A DNA stretch of 64,000 nt from assembly GCA_016786865.1 (NCBI GenBank), contig JAEUVE010000022.1, forward strand, positions 62,001 to 126,000, in the 5' to 3' direction. The DNA comes from Sediminibacterium sp. GTDB taxonomy: Bacteria; Bacteroidota; Bacteroidia; Chitinophagales; Chitinophagaceae. The notes below the pieces were generated by a model. It made no database searches. It had not been told where the DNA came from and saw only the letters and a list, made by a program, of their open reading frames with translations. The position numbers were made by a program, and so were the translations under genes. Positions 1 to 9,410 of this stretch are shown here, piece by piece (position 1 is the first letter of the stretch; the number at the start of each line of letters is the position of its first letter).

Positions 1-2766
1 TAACGGAGCAGCAAATACAGAATCATTGTTGATTGTGCTCAACCCTGCAGCAGGACTCCAGGTAAATGAACCTGCATCATCTGCACTGGCTTTGATACCG
101 GTACCCGTACCCTCGCAAAAAGCGGTCTGTCCGGCTTTAACGGAAACAGGTGAAGCCACCCGCATCTGCACAAATTCAGAACCGGTAGCACATCCGTTGA
201 AAGCATATGCCTGTACTGCATACTGTCCTGTTACCGTTGTTTTTATCACAGAGTCGAGGCTGGTACCGGTCAGTAAAAATTTTTGAATCCGGTTATTTCT
301 GGCATCGGCTATATACAAACCACCGGACAAATCAAAGGCAAGTGCCGAAGGCAGGTTCAACTGATTTTTCCCTGAACCGGCATTGCCATTTTCACTTCCT
401 GCAACGGTCACCCCCAATGAATCATATGCAGCCCATCGTTGTACGCGGTTATTCCCTTTATCGGCTATGTATAAATTGCCCAGAGCATCTGCAATTACAC
501 CGGATGGATAACTGAGTTGTTTTGCCTGGTATCCTACACCGTTACCACCAGCAACCACTACCCCGAATTCATATCCCCTGATGAAATAAATTACCCGGTG
601 ATTACCGGCATCTGCCACATACACATTATAGTTGGCATCTACATATACTGCCTGTGGATTGTTCAGCTGATTGTTGAAACTGCCGGCCTCTCCGGTACCG
701 GCAAGCTTTGAAATACTTTTGCCATCGGCCGTGATGCGCAGTACGCGGTGATTACCGGCATCTGCTACATACAGGCTGCCGGAATTGTCTACAAATATTC
801 CCGCGGGAAAATTCAGTTGATTCAGACCGGAACCCTGTCCCTGTGTACCTGCAATGGTTTTGGCGGTAGTACTGCCGGACCGGAAATACTGTATCCTGTG
901 GTTGTTCTGATCCACTACATACATATTTCCCTGTACATCTACATACACTGCTGTTGGATAATTCAGCTGATCTGCACCACTTCCTGCACCATTGCCGCCG
1001 GCAACGGTTGTGCCTACAATATCACCCGGTTTCCACAACTGAATACGGTGATTCAGCGGATCCGCTATATACACGTAGTTTTTATGATTCACATAAACAC
1101 CCGAAGGAAAATTCAGCTGTGCTGCAGTACCACCTGTACCATTGCCCCCTGCAACAACGGAAGCATCGGGCAACCAGGAAGGAAACTGCACACCTCCGAC
1201 CTGATTATTGGCATACCAAACCAGGGATGCCGGAATTCCGCCCTGCAGGCGGGTTGTAATGCTGGAAGCATCCGGAGACACGCAGTCTGTAGCTTTAATG
1301 AACGGTCTGATCCTTTCTCCCACAGTAATCGTTGCCGAAGCAGTAGTCGTACAACCGTTCATATTATCGGAGCTGATGCCGAACACAGTTGTGGTATCGG
1401 TAACTACCTGGTAAATGGAATCGTTCAGCCGTTTTACACCGGCAGCGGGTGTCCAGGTATAATTGCCCGAACCCACGAGCTTCACCAATGCAGTATCTCC
1501 TTTGCAAATAGCTGTTTTACCGGATACCTGTATAGGTAAATTTGCCAGGATGAACAGGGAATTAGCCGTTTGCACACATCCGGTGAAAGAATAAGCATTC
1601 ACACTGTATACGCCCTGGTACTCAGGGGTATAGTTGGGTGAAAGCGGAATAATAGCGTATTGCTGAACACGGCTGTTGTTCTGATCCAGAATAAAAAGGT
1701 TACCGGATGCGTCGAAGCTGAATGCAGAAGGTGCACTCAGTAAATCACCGGAGGATCCGCTGCTGCCGGAACTGCTGCCTGCAATGGTGGTTACACTGAG
1801 TGCATCCGGGCTCCAGCGCTGCACCCGGTGGTTACCGGCATCAAGCACATAAATATTACCACTGCCATCTACCCAAACATCCACAGGCTGATTGAGCTGG
1901 GCGGCAAAACTTCCTCTGCCGTTTCCACCGGCAACCGTAATTCCTTTGAGCGAGCCGGGTAAAAATTTCTGAACCCTGTGGTTGGCCGAATCAGCCACAT
2001 ATACATTCGAATACTGGTCTACACAAACACCCTGCGGGCTATTCAGTTGCATGGAGTCTGCACCGGCACCATTTCCTCCTGCAACCGTTTCACCAACGGA
2101 ACCTCCCTGCGCCCATTTCTGTATCCGGTTATTTCCTGCATCTGCTACGTAAACAGAACCACTGGCATCTACAAATACATCTTTGGGTGCATTGAGCTGC
2201 GCAGCGCCATTCCCGGCCCCATTGCCTCCGGCAACAAGGAATCCGGTATTCGAACCAGGAGCAAAACGCAGCACCCGATGATTCAACTGATCGGTAACAA
2301 AAAGATTTCCGTAGGCATCCACAAAAATACCGGCAGGGCGATTGAACTGATTGGCACCGCTTCCTGATCCATTCCCGGCCGCCATGGTAATCCCATCCGG
2401 ATTGTTTTTACTGAAAGCAACAACCCGTTGATTCATGGTATCGGATACCACAATGGATCCGGAAGGATCAATGGCAAGACCTCCGCTTCCTGTTATTTTC
2501 TTTTGTGATCCGCTTCCTGCATTTCCGCCAACAGAGGTAACCGAAACCGTTGTCCATTTTGCTGTAGCAGTTTGAATTACTTTACCATTGTACAACCATT
2601 CCAGTTTGTAGGGATTTCTGCTGAAAGTACCTTCGATATTGCCATCGGTGGTGCACTTAGGGCCGGCAATATTTACGAACACACATTGTGCCCTCAGTTG
2701 TTGAAACGAAAAAAATAGCATGCATACCAGGCTGCACCAAAAAATATATTTCTGTTTCTTCGTCAT
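1..2766 (-). CDS. NHL-repeat secreted beta-propeller protein, partial
   Basis: The frame opens at an ATG whose first codon lies at 2766-2764 and stays open through the left edge, so at least 922 codons are present and the C-terminus is missing. Residues 1-27 form a signal peptide ending in LRAQ. Twelve NHL-type blades of about 45-50 residues follow, each with a core such as QLNxPxxVxVD, then YVADxxNHRVQ. They fall into two blocks of six, separated and followed by Ig/PKD-like segments with paired cysteines (SFTGC, ICKGD). Six NHL blades normally make one propeller, so two propellers are expected. Bacteroidota proteins like this are usually large cell-surface or gliding/adhesion-type proteins exported by type 9 secretion; a sorting domain cannot be checked because that end is cut. 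Ligand and role are not known. Confidence 0.85.
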   Translation of the reverse strand, partial: MTKKQKYIFWCSLVCMLFFSFQQLRAQCVFVNIAGPKCTTDGNIEGTFSRNPYKLEWLYNGKVIQTATAKWTTVSVTSVGGNAGSGSQKKITGSGGLAIDPSGSIVVSDTMNQRVVAFSKNNPDGITMAAGNGSGSGANQFNRPAGIFVDAYGNLFVTDQLNHRVLRFAPGSNTGFLVAGGNGAGNGAAQLNAPKDVFVDASGSVYVADAGNNRIQKWAQGGSVGETVAGGNGAGADSMQLNSPQGVCVDQYSNVYVADSANHRVQKFLPGSLKGITVAGGNGRGSFAAQLNQPVDVWVDGSGNIYVLDAGNHRVQRWSPDALSVTTIAGSSSGSSGSSGDLLSAPSAFSFDASGNLFILDQNNSRVQQYAIIPLSPNYTPEYQGVYSVNAYSFTGCVQTANSLFILANLPIQVSGKTAICKGDTALVKLVGSGNYTWTPAAGVKRLNDSIYQVVTDTTTVFGISSDNMNGCTTTASATITVGERIRPFIKATDCVSPDASSITTRLQGGIPASLVWYANNQVGGVQFPSWLPDASVVAGGNGTGGTAAQLNFPSGVYVNHKNYVYIADPLNHRIQLWKPGDIVGTTVAGGNGAGSGADQLNYPTAVYVDVQGNMYVVDQNNHRIQYFRSGSTTAKTIAGTQGQGSGLNQLNFPAGIFVDNSGSLYVADAGNHRVLRITADGKSISKLAGTGEAGSFNNQLNNPQAVYVDANYNVYVADAGNHRVIYFIRGYEFGVVVAGGNGVGYQAKQLSYPSGVIADALGNLYIADKGNNRVQRWAAYDSLGVTVAGSENGNAGSGKNQLNLPSALAFDLSGGLYIADARNNRIQKFLLTGTSLDSVIKTTVTGQYAVQAYAFNGCATGSEFVQMRVASPVSVKAGQTAFCEGTGTGIKASADDAGSFTWSPAAGLSTINNDSVFAAPL

Positions 2767-2840
2767 GAACTGTTCCGTATGTAATCATTAGATACACAAC
2801 ATGATGCAATGCGCTGCACCAGTGCGGGGCGGAAAAAAAA

Positions 2841-3206
2841 CTACAAACCTCGTAAGCCGGATTCTGTTTCAACTCCATCATTTATCTGGCCGGGTCATTA
2901 CTGAACCGATCTTGCTGCCTACCCTGGAACCTGTGCTGCAAAGCAGCAACTCGGGCGAGCAGCCCTCCAACGTTCCTATACATGGCATTACAGTACCCAA
3001 GGTTTACCCGCTGCCCCTGTTACCAGTTACAGCCGTGAGCTCTTACCTCACGTTTTCACCTTTGTCACACTTTTGGTGTGATAGTTATTTTCTGTGGCAC
3101 TCTCTCTTTCCCGGGTTAGCGGGAAGCCGGCGCTTAACCGGTGGGTTGCTCTTTACTGTCCGGACTTTCCTCCCCGATTGCTCGGAGCGATGGCTCGGGT
3201 TTGTAG
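2841..3206 (-). ncRNA. rnpB: RNase P RNA, bacterial type A
   Basis: This is the catalytic RNA that removes 5' leaders from tRNA precursors. Read on the minus strand it has the highly conserved GAGGAAAGTCCGGACA segment near the 5' end, the ACAGAATCCGGCTTAC segment near the 3' end and conserved internal GGTAA-type segments. The termini pair as helix P1: CTACAAAC at 3206-3199 with GTTTGTAG at 2848-2841. That pairing sets the ends and gives about 366 nt, normal for a type A RNA. A run of eight T residues follows the 3' end on the minus strand. No protein is encoded here; open frames across it are chance. Confidence 0.93.
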
Positions 3207-3210
3207 CCTG

Positions 3211-3218
3211 TAAAGATA
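3211..3218 (-). promoter_or_regulatory. Possible -7 box of rnpB
   Basis: The minus strand reads TATCTTTA immediately upstream of the P1 helix of rnpB, one base off the Bacteroidota -7 consensus TAnnTTTG and at the right distance for a start at the mature 5' end. No clear -33 TTG element is seen. Confidence 0.35.
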
Positions 3219-3275
3219 AGCATTAGCCATGGATGGGAATCCAAGAAGCAGTTGTTTGTGAAGCCATACCGCCAA

Positions 3276-3295
3276 AATACCAATCAGTTGGTATT
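3276..3295 (-). terminator. Hairpin after the Smr gene
   Basis: A perfect 8-bp inverted repeat (AATACCAA, 4-nt loop, TTGGTATT) begins 7 bases beyond the stop codon of the Smr-domain gene. Only four T residues follow on the minus strand, so termination may be weak. Confidence 0.5.
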
Positions 3296-3302
3296 AAAAA
3301 AC

Positions 3303-4331
3303 TTATTTATATTCAAAATATACCTGGGTAGCGCCATATCCAAAGCGGGAATCGTACTGATTGATAAAGTGTTTCACCTCCCTCCTGGTTTTCAGGTATT
3401 CGTGGATTTCTTCCCGGAGCCGCCCCGTTCCCACGCCGTGGATCACCGTGAGTTCGTACTGGTGATGCGCTACTGCAAGATCTACCCATTTCTCCAGCTC
3501 CTTCAACTGCAGGGTCAGCATTTCGAAATTGCTCATTGAACTGTGCTTATCGGTTAATTTTTCGATGTGCAGATCAATTACGGAACGCGCAGGTGGCAGA
3601 TGCTCCCTGACTTTACCGGCATCATATACCTTATACCCCCTGGCCACCAGGCTGTCTAAGGGAAAATATTCGGCTTCTTTATCGGGATATTTTTCAAAAA
3701 GCAGGTAAGAGAAAGTTGGTTCATTGCTTTCCTTCAGTGCCTCAATTTTCTGAAACACCTGTTTGGGTTTCAGTTTCAAAGAAGCTTCGTAATGCGTAGC
3801 TTTCTGTTTCTGCGGTGTTTTTAAACTGAACTCAATCGAGAACGAGGGGCTGTCGTTAACAGCAGCAAAATCAATATCGTGCAGGTAAAAATCGTGAAAC
3901 GGCTGAATCTCATTGGGCAACTCAAACGCAGTTTCTCCGCCAAACTGCTGGCGGTAAATGAACTGATAGGCCTGTTCGGTATTATTGATCAGGTGAACCT
4001 TCAGGAGGTCTACCACTTCGTCGTTGAAATCATCCAGTTCAAACTTGGGAATAAAACTCAGCCAGACCCCATTGGCTACTTTAATTTTATTGGGCTGTGG
4101 CTTTTCTTTGGGAACCTGGTCTATATAGGTTTTAGGCTCCAGCTTTTTGGAAGGGATTAGTTTCTTCTCCGTAAATCTTTTGAAGTAGGGAAAATCGATC
4201 TGATCCATATAAGCGGGAAACTTCACTCCCCTTACTTCTATCAACACCATTTTGTCGTTGATGATTTCGATAACCTTTCCCTCCTCATTGCTGTGCAACA
4301 CCAAAATATCATCGCCTACCTGGTACTTCAT
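3303..4331 (-). CDS. DUF2027 and Smr domain protein
   Basis: A 342-residue cytoplasmic protein. The N-terminal ~200 residues match the Bacteroidota DUF2027 type, starting with a small beta domain (VGDDILVLHSNEEGKV). The C-terminal ~90 residues form an Smr domain, with the DLH motif near residue 253 and HGVGTGRL near 298-305. Smr domains are nucleic-acid-binding and often nicking modules, first known from MutS2. No MutS part is present, so a mismatch-repair role should not be assumed. It starts 2 bp after the permease gene stops and is probably co-transcribed with it. The biological role is unknown. Confidence 0.85.
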   Translation of the reverse strand: MKYQVGDDILVLHSNEEGKVIEIINDKMVLIEVRGVKFPAYMDQIDFPYFKRFTEKKLIPSKKLEPKTYIDQVPKEKPQPNKIKVANGVWLSFIPKFELDDFNDEVVDLLKVHLINNTEQAYQFIYRQQFGGETAFELPNEIQPFHDFYLHDIDFAAVNDSPSFSIEFSLKTPQKQKATHYEASLKLKPKQVFQKIEALKESNEPTFSYLLFEKYPDKEAEYFPLDSLVARGYKVYDAGKVREHLPPARSVIDLHIEKLTDKHSSMSNFEMLTLQLKELEKWVDLAVAHHQYELTVIHGVGTGRLREEIHEYLKTRREVKHFINQYDSRFGYGATQVYFEYK

Positions 4332-4333
4332 GT

Positions 4334-6025
4334 TTATGCCAATTTGCTTTTTTGTTTACCGTATAAAAAATAGATGATCAGACCCAATGCCATCCATACA
4401 AAGAACCAGAACCAGCTGATGGCAGGAATTTCGATCATCAGGTACAGGCAGCAAAGCGCTCCTGCGATCGGAATAAAAGAATAAGATTTTAAGAAGCTGA
4501 ATACCGCGGTAACCAGTGCAATCGCCATGAATACCAGGAAAAGGATTTCCTGATATCCTTCATTGCCGATATTGGCAAATGCATCTGCAATCCTTGCCCT
4601 GAAGAAATAGGTTACCAGCAATACAACCAGCGGAATAATGTATTTACCATTGATATAAGGCAACCGGAAACCACCGTTTTTGTTACCATTCAGCTTGGGC
4701 AATACCAGTACCCCAAAACAAACCAGTACAAATGCAAATAGCGTACCGATACTGGTAAGATCGGTCATGGTGCCACTGCCTACAAACAAGGAAGGAATAC
4801 CCACCATTAAACCGGTTACAATGGTAGAAAAAGAAGGCGTTTGAAACTTCGGATGCACTTTGGCAAATTTCTGCGGCAACAAACCATCCCGGCTCATACT
4901 CATCCAGATACGGGGCTGTCCGAGTTGGAATACCAGCAATACACTGGTGGTAGCCACCACAGCGCTTACAGAAACCAGGTATCCGATTTTATTCAGATGC
5001 AGCTTATCGAACACATAAGCCAGGGGATCATCTACTTTCAGTTCGGTAAAATGAACCATTCCTGTTAATACCAGCGCAACCAGGATATACAAAACAGTAC
5101 AAATGATCAGTGAATAGAGCATTCCTTTGGGAAGATCTTTTTGCGGATTCTTACATTCCTCGGCAGTAGTGGAAATAGCATCAAAGCCAATATATGCATA
5201 GAATACAGCAGACACACCTGCCAGTACCCCACCAAAGCCATTGGGCAGGAACGGATCCCAGTTGCTGGTATCCACATAAAAAAAACCTACAATGATTACA
5301 CCAACAATTACGGCAATTTTAAAAATCACCATGGCATTGGTACTCTTCTTACTTTCTTTAATCCCTACATAAGCCAATGCAGTGATCAGGGCAACAATAA
5401 TAAAGGCAGGAATATTCAGGATCATTTTCCAGCCGGCAATCACCGGTGCATTGGTAACGGCATCGTAACCCATCCGGGCATGCTTGGTAAGAGATTCCAT
5501 GGATTGCCCTGCTGCAAGCGCTTTTATCGCTTCTTCATATCCCAGCTGCGCATTGGATGAATTGGTAGCCAGCCATCCGGGCAAACTGATGTGAAACCCT
5601 TCCAGTAAATTATTGAAATAGCCACTCCAGCTGATGGCAACCACAATATTGCCAATTGCATATTCCAGGATCAATGCCCAACCGATGATCCAGGCCACCA
5701 GTTCTCCGAAGGAAACATAAGCATAGGTATAGGCACTGCCGGAGATCGGCACCCTGCTGGCAAACTCAGCATAACACAAAGCGCTGAATCCACAGGTAAT
5801 GGCTGTAATCACAAACAGGAATACAATACCCGGGCCACCATTGTAGGCTGCAGTTCCAATGGTGGAGAAAATACCCGCACCAATTACTGCCGCAATACCC
5901 ATGAAAGTAAGATCGCGGACACCCAACACTTTGTTAAGTCCGGCTCCATGGCCATCGGAATGGCCTGCAGCGGCATCCGCCACTATTTTATCCAATGATT
6001 TCTTTCTGAAAAGAGAAGAAGACAT
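4334..6025 (-). CDS. APC-family amino acid permease
   Basis: A 563-residue integral membrane protein of the amino acid-polyamine-organocation superfamily. The first membrane helix carries the family signature GIAAVIGAGIF (about residues 43-53), where the GxG break binds the substrate amino and carboxyl groups. Around twelve to fourteen hydrophobic helices follow, including FKIAVIVGVIIVGFF and VSAVVATTSVLLVF. Length and motif order resemble the cationic amino acid transporter branch, but the substrate cannot be told from sequence alone. It lies 83 bp downstream of the polyprenyl synthase gene and 2 bp upstream of the Smr gene. Confidence 0.88.
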   Translation of the reverse strand: MSSSLFRKKSLDKIVADAAAGHSDGHGAGLNKVLGVRDLTFMGIAAVIGAGIFSTIGTAAYNGGPGIVFLFVITAITCGFSALCYAEFASRVPISGSAYTYAYVSFGELVAWIIGWALILEYAIGNIVVAISWSGYFNNLLEGFHISLPGWLATNSSNAQLGYEEAIKALAAGQSMESLTKHARMGYDAVTNAPVIAGWKMILNIPAFIIVALITALAYVGIKESKKSTNAMVIFKIAVIVGVIIVGFFYVDTSNWDPFLPNGFGGVLAGVSAVFYAYIGFDAISTTAEECKNPQKDLPKGMLYSLIICTVLYILVALVLTGMVHFTELKVDDPLAYVFDKLHLNKIGYLVSVSAVVATTSVLLVFQLGQPRIWMSMSRDGLLPQKFAKVHPKFQTPSFSTIVTGLMVGIPSLFVGSGTMTDLTSIGTLFAFVLVCFGVLVLPKLNGNKNGGFRLPYINGKYIIPLVVLLVTYFFRARIADAFANIGNEGYQEILFLVFMAIALVTAVFSFLKSYSFIPIAGALCCLYLMIEIPAISWFWFFVWMALGLIIYFLYGKQKSKLA

Positions 6026-6108
6026 GCAATTAATCGTTTAGGTCGAAAGGTAAGGAAAGTTGAGCAATTGGAATAAGGACATCCGCAGCAGTATGCACCT
6101 TTCACCGA

Positions 6109-7074
6109 TTATACCTCCCGTTGAATTAAATAATCTGCCAATTCCTTCAGCGGTTGTTTCCGCGCAGATACAACCGCAATATCTTCCAGATGCTTCATAG
6201 CGGTATTCAGATACTGCTCTTTCAGGGTATTGGCCCAGGCATCTACACCACAGGAACGGTAGATGGCCAGTACCTGTTCAATTTTATCTGCGGGATTCTC
6301 TGCCATTAGTTGTTTCAGCTGGCTGCGCTGTGCGTCATTGGCTACTTCCAGTGCGTGCAGCAACAGAAAGGTTTTTTTGTTTTGTTTAATATCCCCCCCC
6401 ACTTCTTTCCCAAATTTATCCGGATCGCCAAAAGCATCGAGGTAATCGTCCTGTATCTGAAAAGCAATCCCCAGGTTTTTTCCAAACTCGTAGAGATGAT
6501 TGCAATTGCCCTCACCGGCACCACCAATGATGGCCCCCATCGACAAACTGGCCGCTAGTAAAACGGAAGTTTTCAACGTGATCATATGAATATAATCGTT
6601 CAGCATTACTTCCTCCCGCTTTTCAAAATCCATATCCAGCTGCTGGCCTTCACAAACCTCGCGGGCAGTTCTGTTAAACAGTTCCAGAATTTTATGAATA
6701 TGAGCCGGACCAATGGCTGCAAGGTATTCGTATGCCCGTATCATCATTACATCACCCGACAGCAGAGCAGTATTATGGTCATACTTCACATGTACGGTTT
6801 CCATTCCTCTGCGCAGAGAGGCATCATCCATCATATCATCATGCACCAGGGTAAAGTTGTGAAAAAGCTCCACAGCCCTGGCTACCTGATATGCATCCGG
6901 TTGAATGTCGTTGAACAATTCATTGCCCATCAGGCAGAGAACAGGCCTGATCCTTTTCCCTCCAATGGTCAGAAAATACTCACATGGCTCATAAAGCGTA
7001 GAAGGTATTTCAGGAAAATGCCGCTGGGCAAACAGTTCATTAAAACCGGTAACTAAATCTTTGAATGAATGCAT
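6109..7074 (-). CDS. Polyprenyl (isoprenyl) diphosphate synthase
   Basis: A 321-residue class I trans-prenyltransferase that condenses isopentenyl diphosphate onto allylic diphosphates. The two aspartate-rich Mg2+-binding motifs are visible: DDMMD at residues 79-83 and DDYLD at 209-213. The IPP-binding GGKRIRP lies at 38-44. Product chain length (farnesyl, geranylgeranyl or longer) depends on residues before the first motif and is not settled here. The product would feed quinone side chains, carotenoids or undecaprenyl carrier. The gene is first of three on the minus strand, ahead of the permease and Smr genes. Confidence 0.9.
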   Translation of the reverse strand: MHSFKDLVTGFNELFAQRHFPEIPSTLYEPCEYFLTIGGKRIRPVLCLMGNELFNDIQPDAYQVARAVELFHNFTLVHDDMMDDASLRRGMETVHVKYDHNTALLSGDVMMIRAYEYLAAIGPAHIHKILELFNRTAREVCEGQQLDMDFEKREEVMLNDYIHMITLKTSVLLAASLSMGAIIGGAGEGNCNHLYEFGKNLGIAFQIQDDYLDAFGDPDKFGKEVGGDIKQNKKTFLLLHALEVANDAQRSQLKQLMAENPADKIEQVLAIYRSCGVDAWANTLKEQYLNTAMKHLEDIAVVSARKQPLKELADYLIQREV

Positions 7075-7145
7075 ATTACAAACCTAATTATAAAACGTGC
7101 ACTGACCAATCATAGGCCTTAACAAATATTTTTCTTGTCAATTTT

Positions 7146-7153
7146 TATTTTTG
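7146..7153 (+). promoter_or_regulatory. Candidate -7 box, outer-membrane protein gene
   Basis: TATTTTTG fits TAnnTTTG and lies 35 bases before the ATG at 7188. No TTG was found 19 bases upstream, so support is partial. Confidence 0.35.
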
Positions 7154-7187
7154 GCACGATTTTGTCAAGTTAAACAAAAACTAAACT

Positions 7188-7664
7188 ATGAAACGGACAA
7201 TTTTGTTCATTTTACCGCTTTTGCTGGCTGCGGGTGCATCTGCACAGTCTATGGGAAGCGATTACAAAACAGCATTGGGTGTTAAACTTTATCCGGGTGC
7301 AGTAACAGTGAAACATTTTACAGGAAAGGGTAAGGCCCTTGAAGGTCTGGGATATATTTCCTCCGACGGATTCCGGCTTACCGGTTTATATGAACTTCAT
7401 TTTCCCCTTGGAAATGTGGATGGTTTGCAGTGGTATGTAGGTGGGGGTGCACACCTGGGCATCTGGAGTGACAGCTGGAAAAACAAGTACCCTACACGGG
7501 ACGGTGGCGTTGCACTGGGTGTAGATGGCGTGCTGGGACTGGACTATAAAATCAAAGGGGCCCCGCTTAACCTGAGTTTCGACTGGCAACCTTCGTTCAA
7601 TATCATTGGATACAACTATTTCGAAGGAGGCTGGGGCGGATTAGCCGTTCGCTATACCTTCTAA
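7188..7664 (+). CDS. Small outer-membrane beta-barrel-type protein
   Basis: A 158-residue protein with a signal peptide of about 19 residues ending ASAQ. The rest alternates polar and aromatic/hydrophobic residues with Gly-rich turns (YVGGGAHLGIW, GVALGVDGVLGLDY) and ends in a terminal phenylalanine (AVRYTF), as in eight-stranded outer-membrane barrels recognised by the BAM complex. No enzymatic motif is visible. It stands alone, convergent with ftsY and separated from it by a shared terminator. A structural or porin-like role in the outer membrane is likely, but the specific function is unknown. Confidence 0.75.
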   Translation: MKRTILFILPLLLAAGASAQSMGSDYKTALGVKLYPGAVTVKHFTGKGKALEGLGYISSDGFRLTGLYELHFPLGNVDGLQWYVGGGAHLGIWSDSWKNKYPTRDGGVALGVDGVLGLDYKIKGAPLNLSFDWQPSFNIIGYNYFEGGWGGLAVRYTF

Positions 7665-7666
7665 AT

Positions 7667-7705
7667 AAAAAAATCCCGGTTCATTTTGCTGACCGGGATT
7701 TTTTT
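7667..7705. terminator. Bidirectional terminator
   Basis: Fourteen-base stem arms (A-run plus ATCCCGGT, and ACCGGGAT plus T-run) around an 11-nt loop. T-runs follow on both strands, serving the convergent outer-membrane protein gene and ftsY. Confidence 0.9.
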
Positions 7706-7712
7706 ACCTCAA

Positions 7713-8672
7713 CTAAGTAAGGCTAAATAAACTATTCACAAACTCCTGCTTGTTAAAGACCAGCAGGTCATCTACTTTTTCGCCCACCCCTATGTATTTA
7801 ACGGGGATTTTAAACTGATGAGAAATGGCCAATACAACACCTCCCTTGGCCGTACCATCCAGTTTGGTTATGGCCAATGCAGAAACATCGGTCGTTGCGG
7901 TAAATTGCCTGGCCTGCTCAACTGCATTCTGACCTGTTGACCCATCCAGCACCAGCAACACCTCGTGCGGGCCATCCGGAACCTGCTTTTGAATTACGCG
8001 TTTGATCTTATTCAGCTCATCCATCAGGTGCGCCTTATTGTGCAGGCGACCCGCGGTATCTATAATCACCACATCTGCATTTTTAGCTATGGCGCTGGCT
8101 ACTGTATCATAGGCAACTGCACTGGGATCGGATCCCATAGCCTGCTTCACAATAGGCACACCTACTCTTTCGCTCCAGATGGTCAGCTGATCCACTGCAG
8201 CAGCACGGAATGTATCCGCTGCTCCCAGTACAACCTGATTGCCGGCAGCTTTGAATCTGGCTGCGAGTTTGCCAATAGTGGTGGTTTTACCAACACCATT
8301 TACACCAACTACAAGAATAACATAGGGTTTTTTACCTGCCGGAACGGTGAAGTCCCTGGCAGTATCTTCGGCGGCATCCACCAAAACAGCAGCAATTTCT
8401 TTCTGGAGTAAACTGTTCAGTTCGGCCGTGCCAACATACTTATCTTCCTTAGCACGCTTTTCAATTTTTTCAATGATCTCCAGCGTGGTATCCACTCCCA
8501 CATCAGCGCCAATCAACGCTTCTTCCAGGTTGTCCAGCACTTCCTCATCAATCCGGGTTTTACCCGCAATGGCTTTGGTGATTTTGGAAAGGAATCCTTC
8601 CTTGGTCTTTTGTAAGCCCTGGTCCAGGCTTTCCTTTTCTTTTTTCCCGAATATCTTGTCGAAGAAACCCAT
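7713..8672 (-). CDS. ftsY: Signal recognition particle receptor FtsY
   Basis: This 319-residue GTPase receives SRP-ribosome complexes at the inner membrane and hands nascent chains to SecYEG. A short lysine-rich N-terminus (GFFDKIFGKKEKE) that can touch the membrane precedes the N domain. The G domain has a P-loop GVNGVGKT at 123-130, DTFRAAA near 153-159, DTAGR near 205-209 and TKLDGTAKGG near 268. There is no long acidic A domain, which is normal for Bacteroidota. It is the last gene of the rpmB-rpmG-DUF4295-ftsY cluster, 80 bp after the DUF4295 gene. Confidence 0.97.
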   Translation of the reverse strand: MGFFDKIFGKKEKESLDQGLQKTKEGFLSKITKAIAGKTRIDEEVLDNLEEALIGADVGVDTTLEIIEKIEKRAKEDKYVGTAELNSLLQKEIAAVLVDAAEDTARDFTVPAGKKPYVILVVGVNGVGKTTTIGKLAARFKAAGNQVVLGAADTFRAAAVDQLTIWSERVGVPIVKQAMGSDPSAVAYDTVASAIAKNADVVIIDTAGRLHNKAHLMDELNKIKRVIQKQVPDGPHEVLLVLDGSTGQNAVEQARQFTATTDVSALAITKLDGTAKGGVVLAISHQFKIPVKYIGVGEKVDDLLVFNKQEFVNSLFSLT

Positions 8673-8752
8673 GATTAGCTGATTATGATTGAATACAAAA
8701 AAGCCTCCAACTGGTAAGAAGGAAGCTCTTTAGCGTTATTTCATACAAGGAA

Positions 8753-8926
8753 TTATTTCTCAGATAAGAAATCCTTAACCTTATCCTTGTGTATAATAGT
8801 TTCTTTGAAAGTATACGCACCGGTTTTAGGACTGCGTACAGCTTTAATAACTTTAGTCCAGTTCTTCGCTTCTGCGGCTGCCTTCTGGTCTTTTACTTTC
8901 GCGTTTTTGGAAGCTACTTTAGCCAT
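8753..8926 (-). CDS. DUF4295 small basic protein
   Basis: A 57-residue lysine/alanine-rich protein starting MAKVASKNAK and ending KDFLSEK. It matches the DUF4295 family, found almost only in Bacteroidota and almost always between rpmG and ftsY, as here. It starts 2 bp after the rpmG stop codon, so the two are translationally linked. Its size, charge and context suggest a ribosome-associated protein; that is inference, and no function is assigned. Confidence 0.88.
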   Translation of the reverse strand: MAKVASKNAKVKDQKAAAEAKNWTKVIKAVRSPKTGAYTFKETIIHKDKVKDFLSEK

Positions 8927-8928
8927 GA

Positions 8929-9111
8929 TTATTTGATTTCTTTATGAACGGTTACTTTTTTCAAAATAGGGTTGAATTTTTTCAACTCTATACGCTCAGG
9001 CGTATTTTTCTTATTCTTGGTAGTAATATAACGACTGGTACCTGGCTGACCGCTGGTCTTATGCTCAGTACACTCTAATATCACCTGCACCCTGTTACCT
9101 TTCTTTGCCAT
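8929..9111 (-). CDS. rpmG: 50S ribosomal protein L33
   Basis: A 60-residue basic protein of the large subunit that sits near the tRNA exit site. The pattern [18 protein letters not shown], then [19 protein letters not shown], is typical. Of the usual CxxC zinc pairs only a single cysteine (ECTEH) is left, so this is a cysteine-depleted, zinc-independent (C-) form. It lies 28 bp after rpmB and 2 bp before DUF4295 in one operon. Confidence 0.96.
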   Translation of the reverse strand: MAKKGNRVQVILECTEHKTSGQPGTSRYITTKNKKNTPERIELKKFNPILKKVTVHKEIK

Positions 9112-9139
9112 TTTATTAGGTAGTTTTTTCTGTGTTTAA

Positions 9140-9376
9140 TTAGATCTTAGCTCCTGCTGCTCTCATTTGTTTGATTACTGTGCTCAAACCATTCTTGTTA
9201 ATAGTTCTGAGAGCATCGGTAGACACTTTTAATGTTACCCAACGGTCTTCCTCAGCAAAAAAGAAACGCTTCTTCTGTAAATTAGGTAAGAAACGACGCT
9301 TGGTCTTGATGTTTGAGTGAGAAACACTGTTACCTACGATTGGTTTTTTACCTGTTACCTGACATACTCTTGCCAT
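9140..9376 (-). CDS. rpmB: 50S ribosomal protein L28
   Basis: A 78-residue basic protein of the large subunit. The start [16 protein letters not shown] and the segment [13 protein letters not shown] are family signatures. It lacks the zinc-coordinating cysteine set except for Cys5, as in C- forms. It is the first gene of the operon leading into rpmG, DUF4295 and ftsY, and a good consensus promoter lies just upstream. Confidence 0.97.
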   Translation of the reverse strand: MARVCQVTGKKPIVGNSVSHSNIKTKRRFLPNLQKKRFFFAEEDRWVTLKVSTDALRTINKNGLSTVIKQMRAAGAKI

Positions 9377-9410
9377 GACTATAATAATTTTTTCCGATTT
9401 TTTCGGACGG

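Noticed and set aside
26..1539. Several forward-strand open frames of 60-260 codons opposite the NHL gene
   Set aside because: They are shadows of the repetitive NHL coding sequence on the other strand; the reverse frame has a signal peptide and clear blade motifs.
1700..2560. A CRISPR array suggested by repeated motifs in the first 2.5 kb
   Set aside because: The repeats are about 150 bp apart, diverged, in frame and code for NHL blades.
2657..3226. Open frames on both strands across the RNase P RNA region
   Set aside because: The DNA matches conserved RNase P RNA segments and pairs at its ends; the peptides have no family resemblance.
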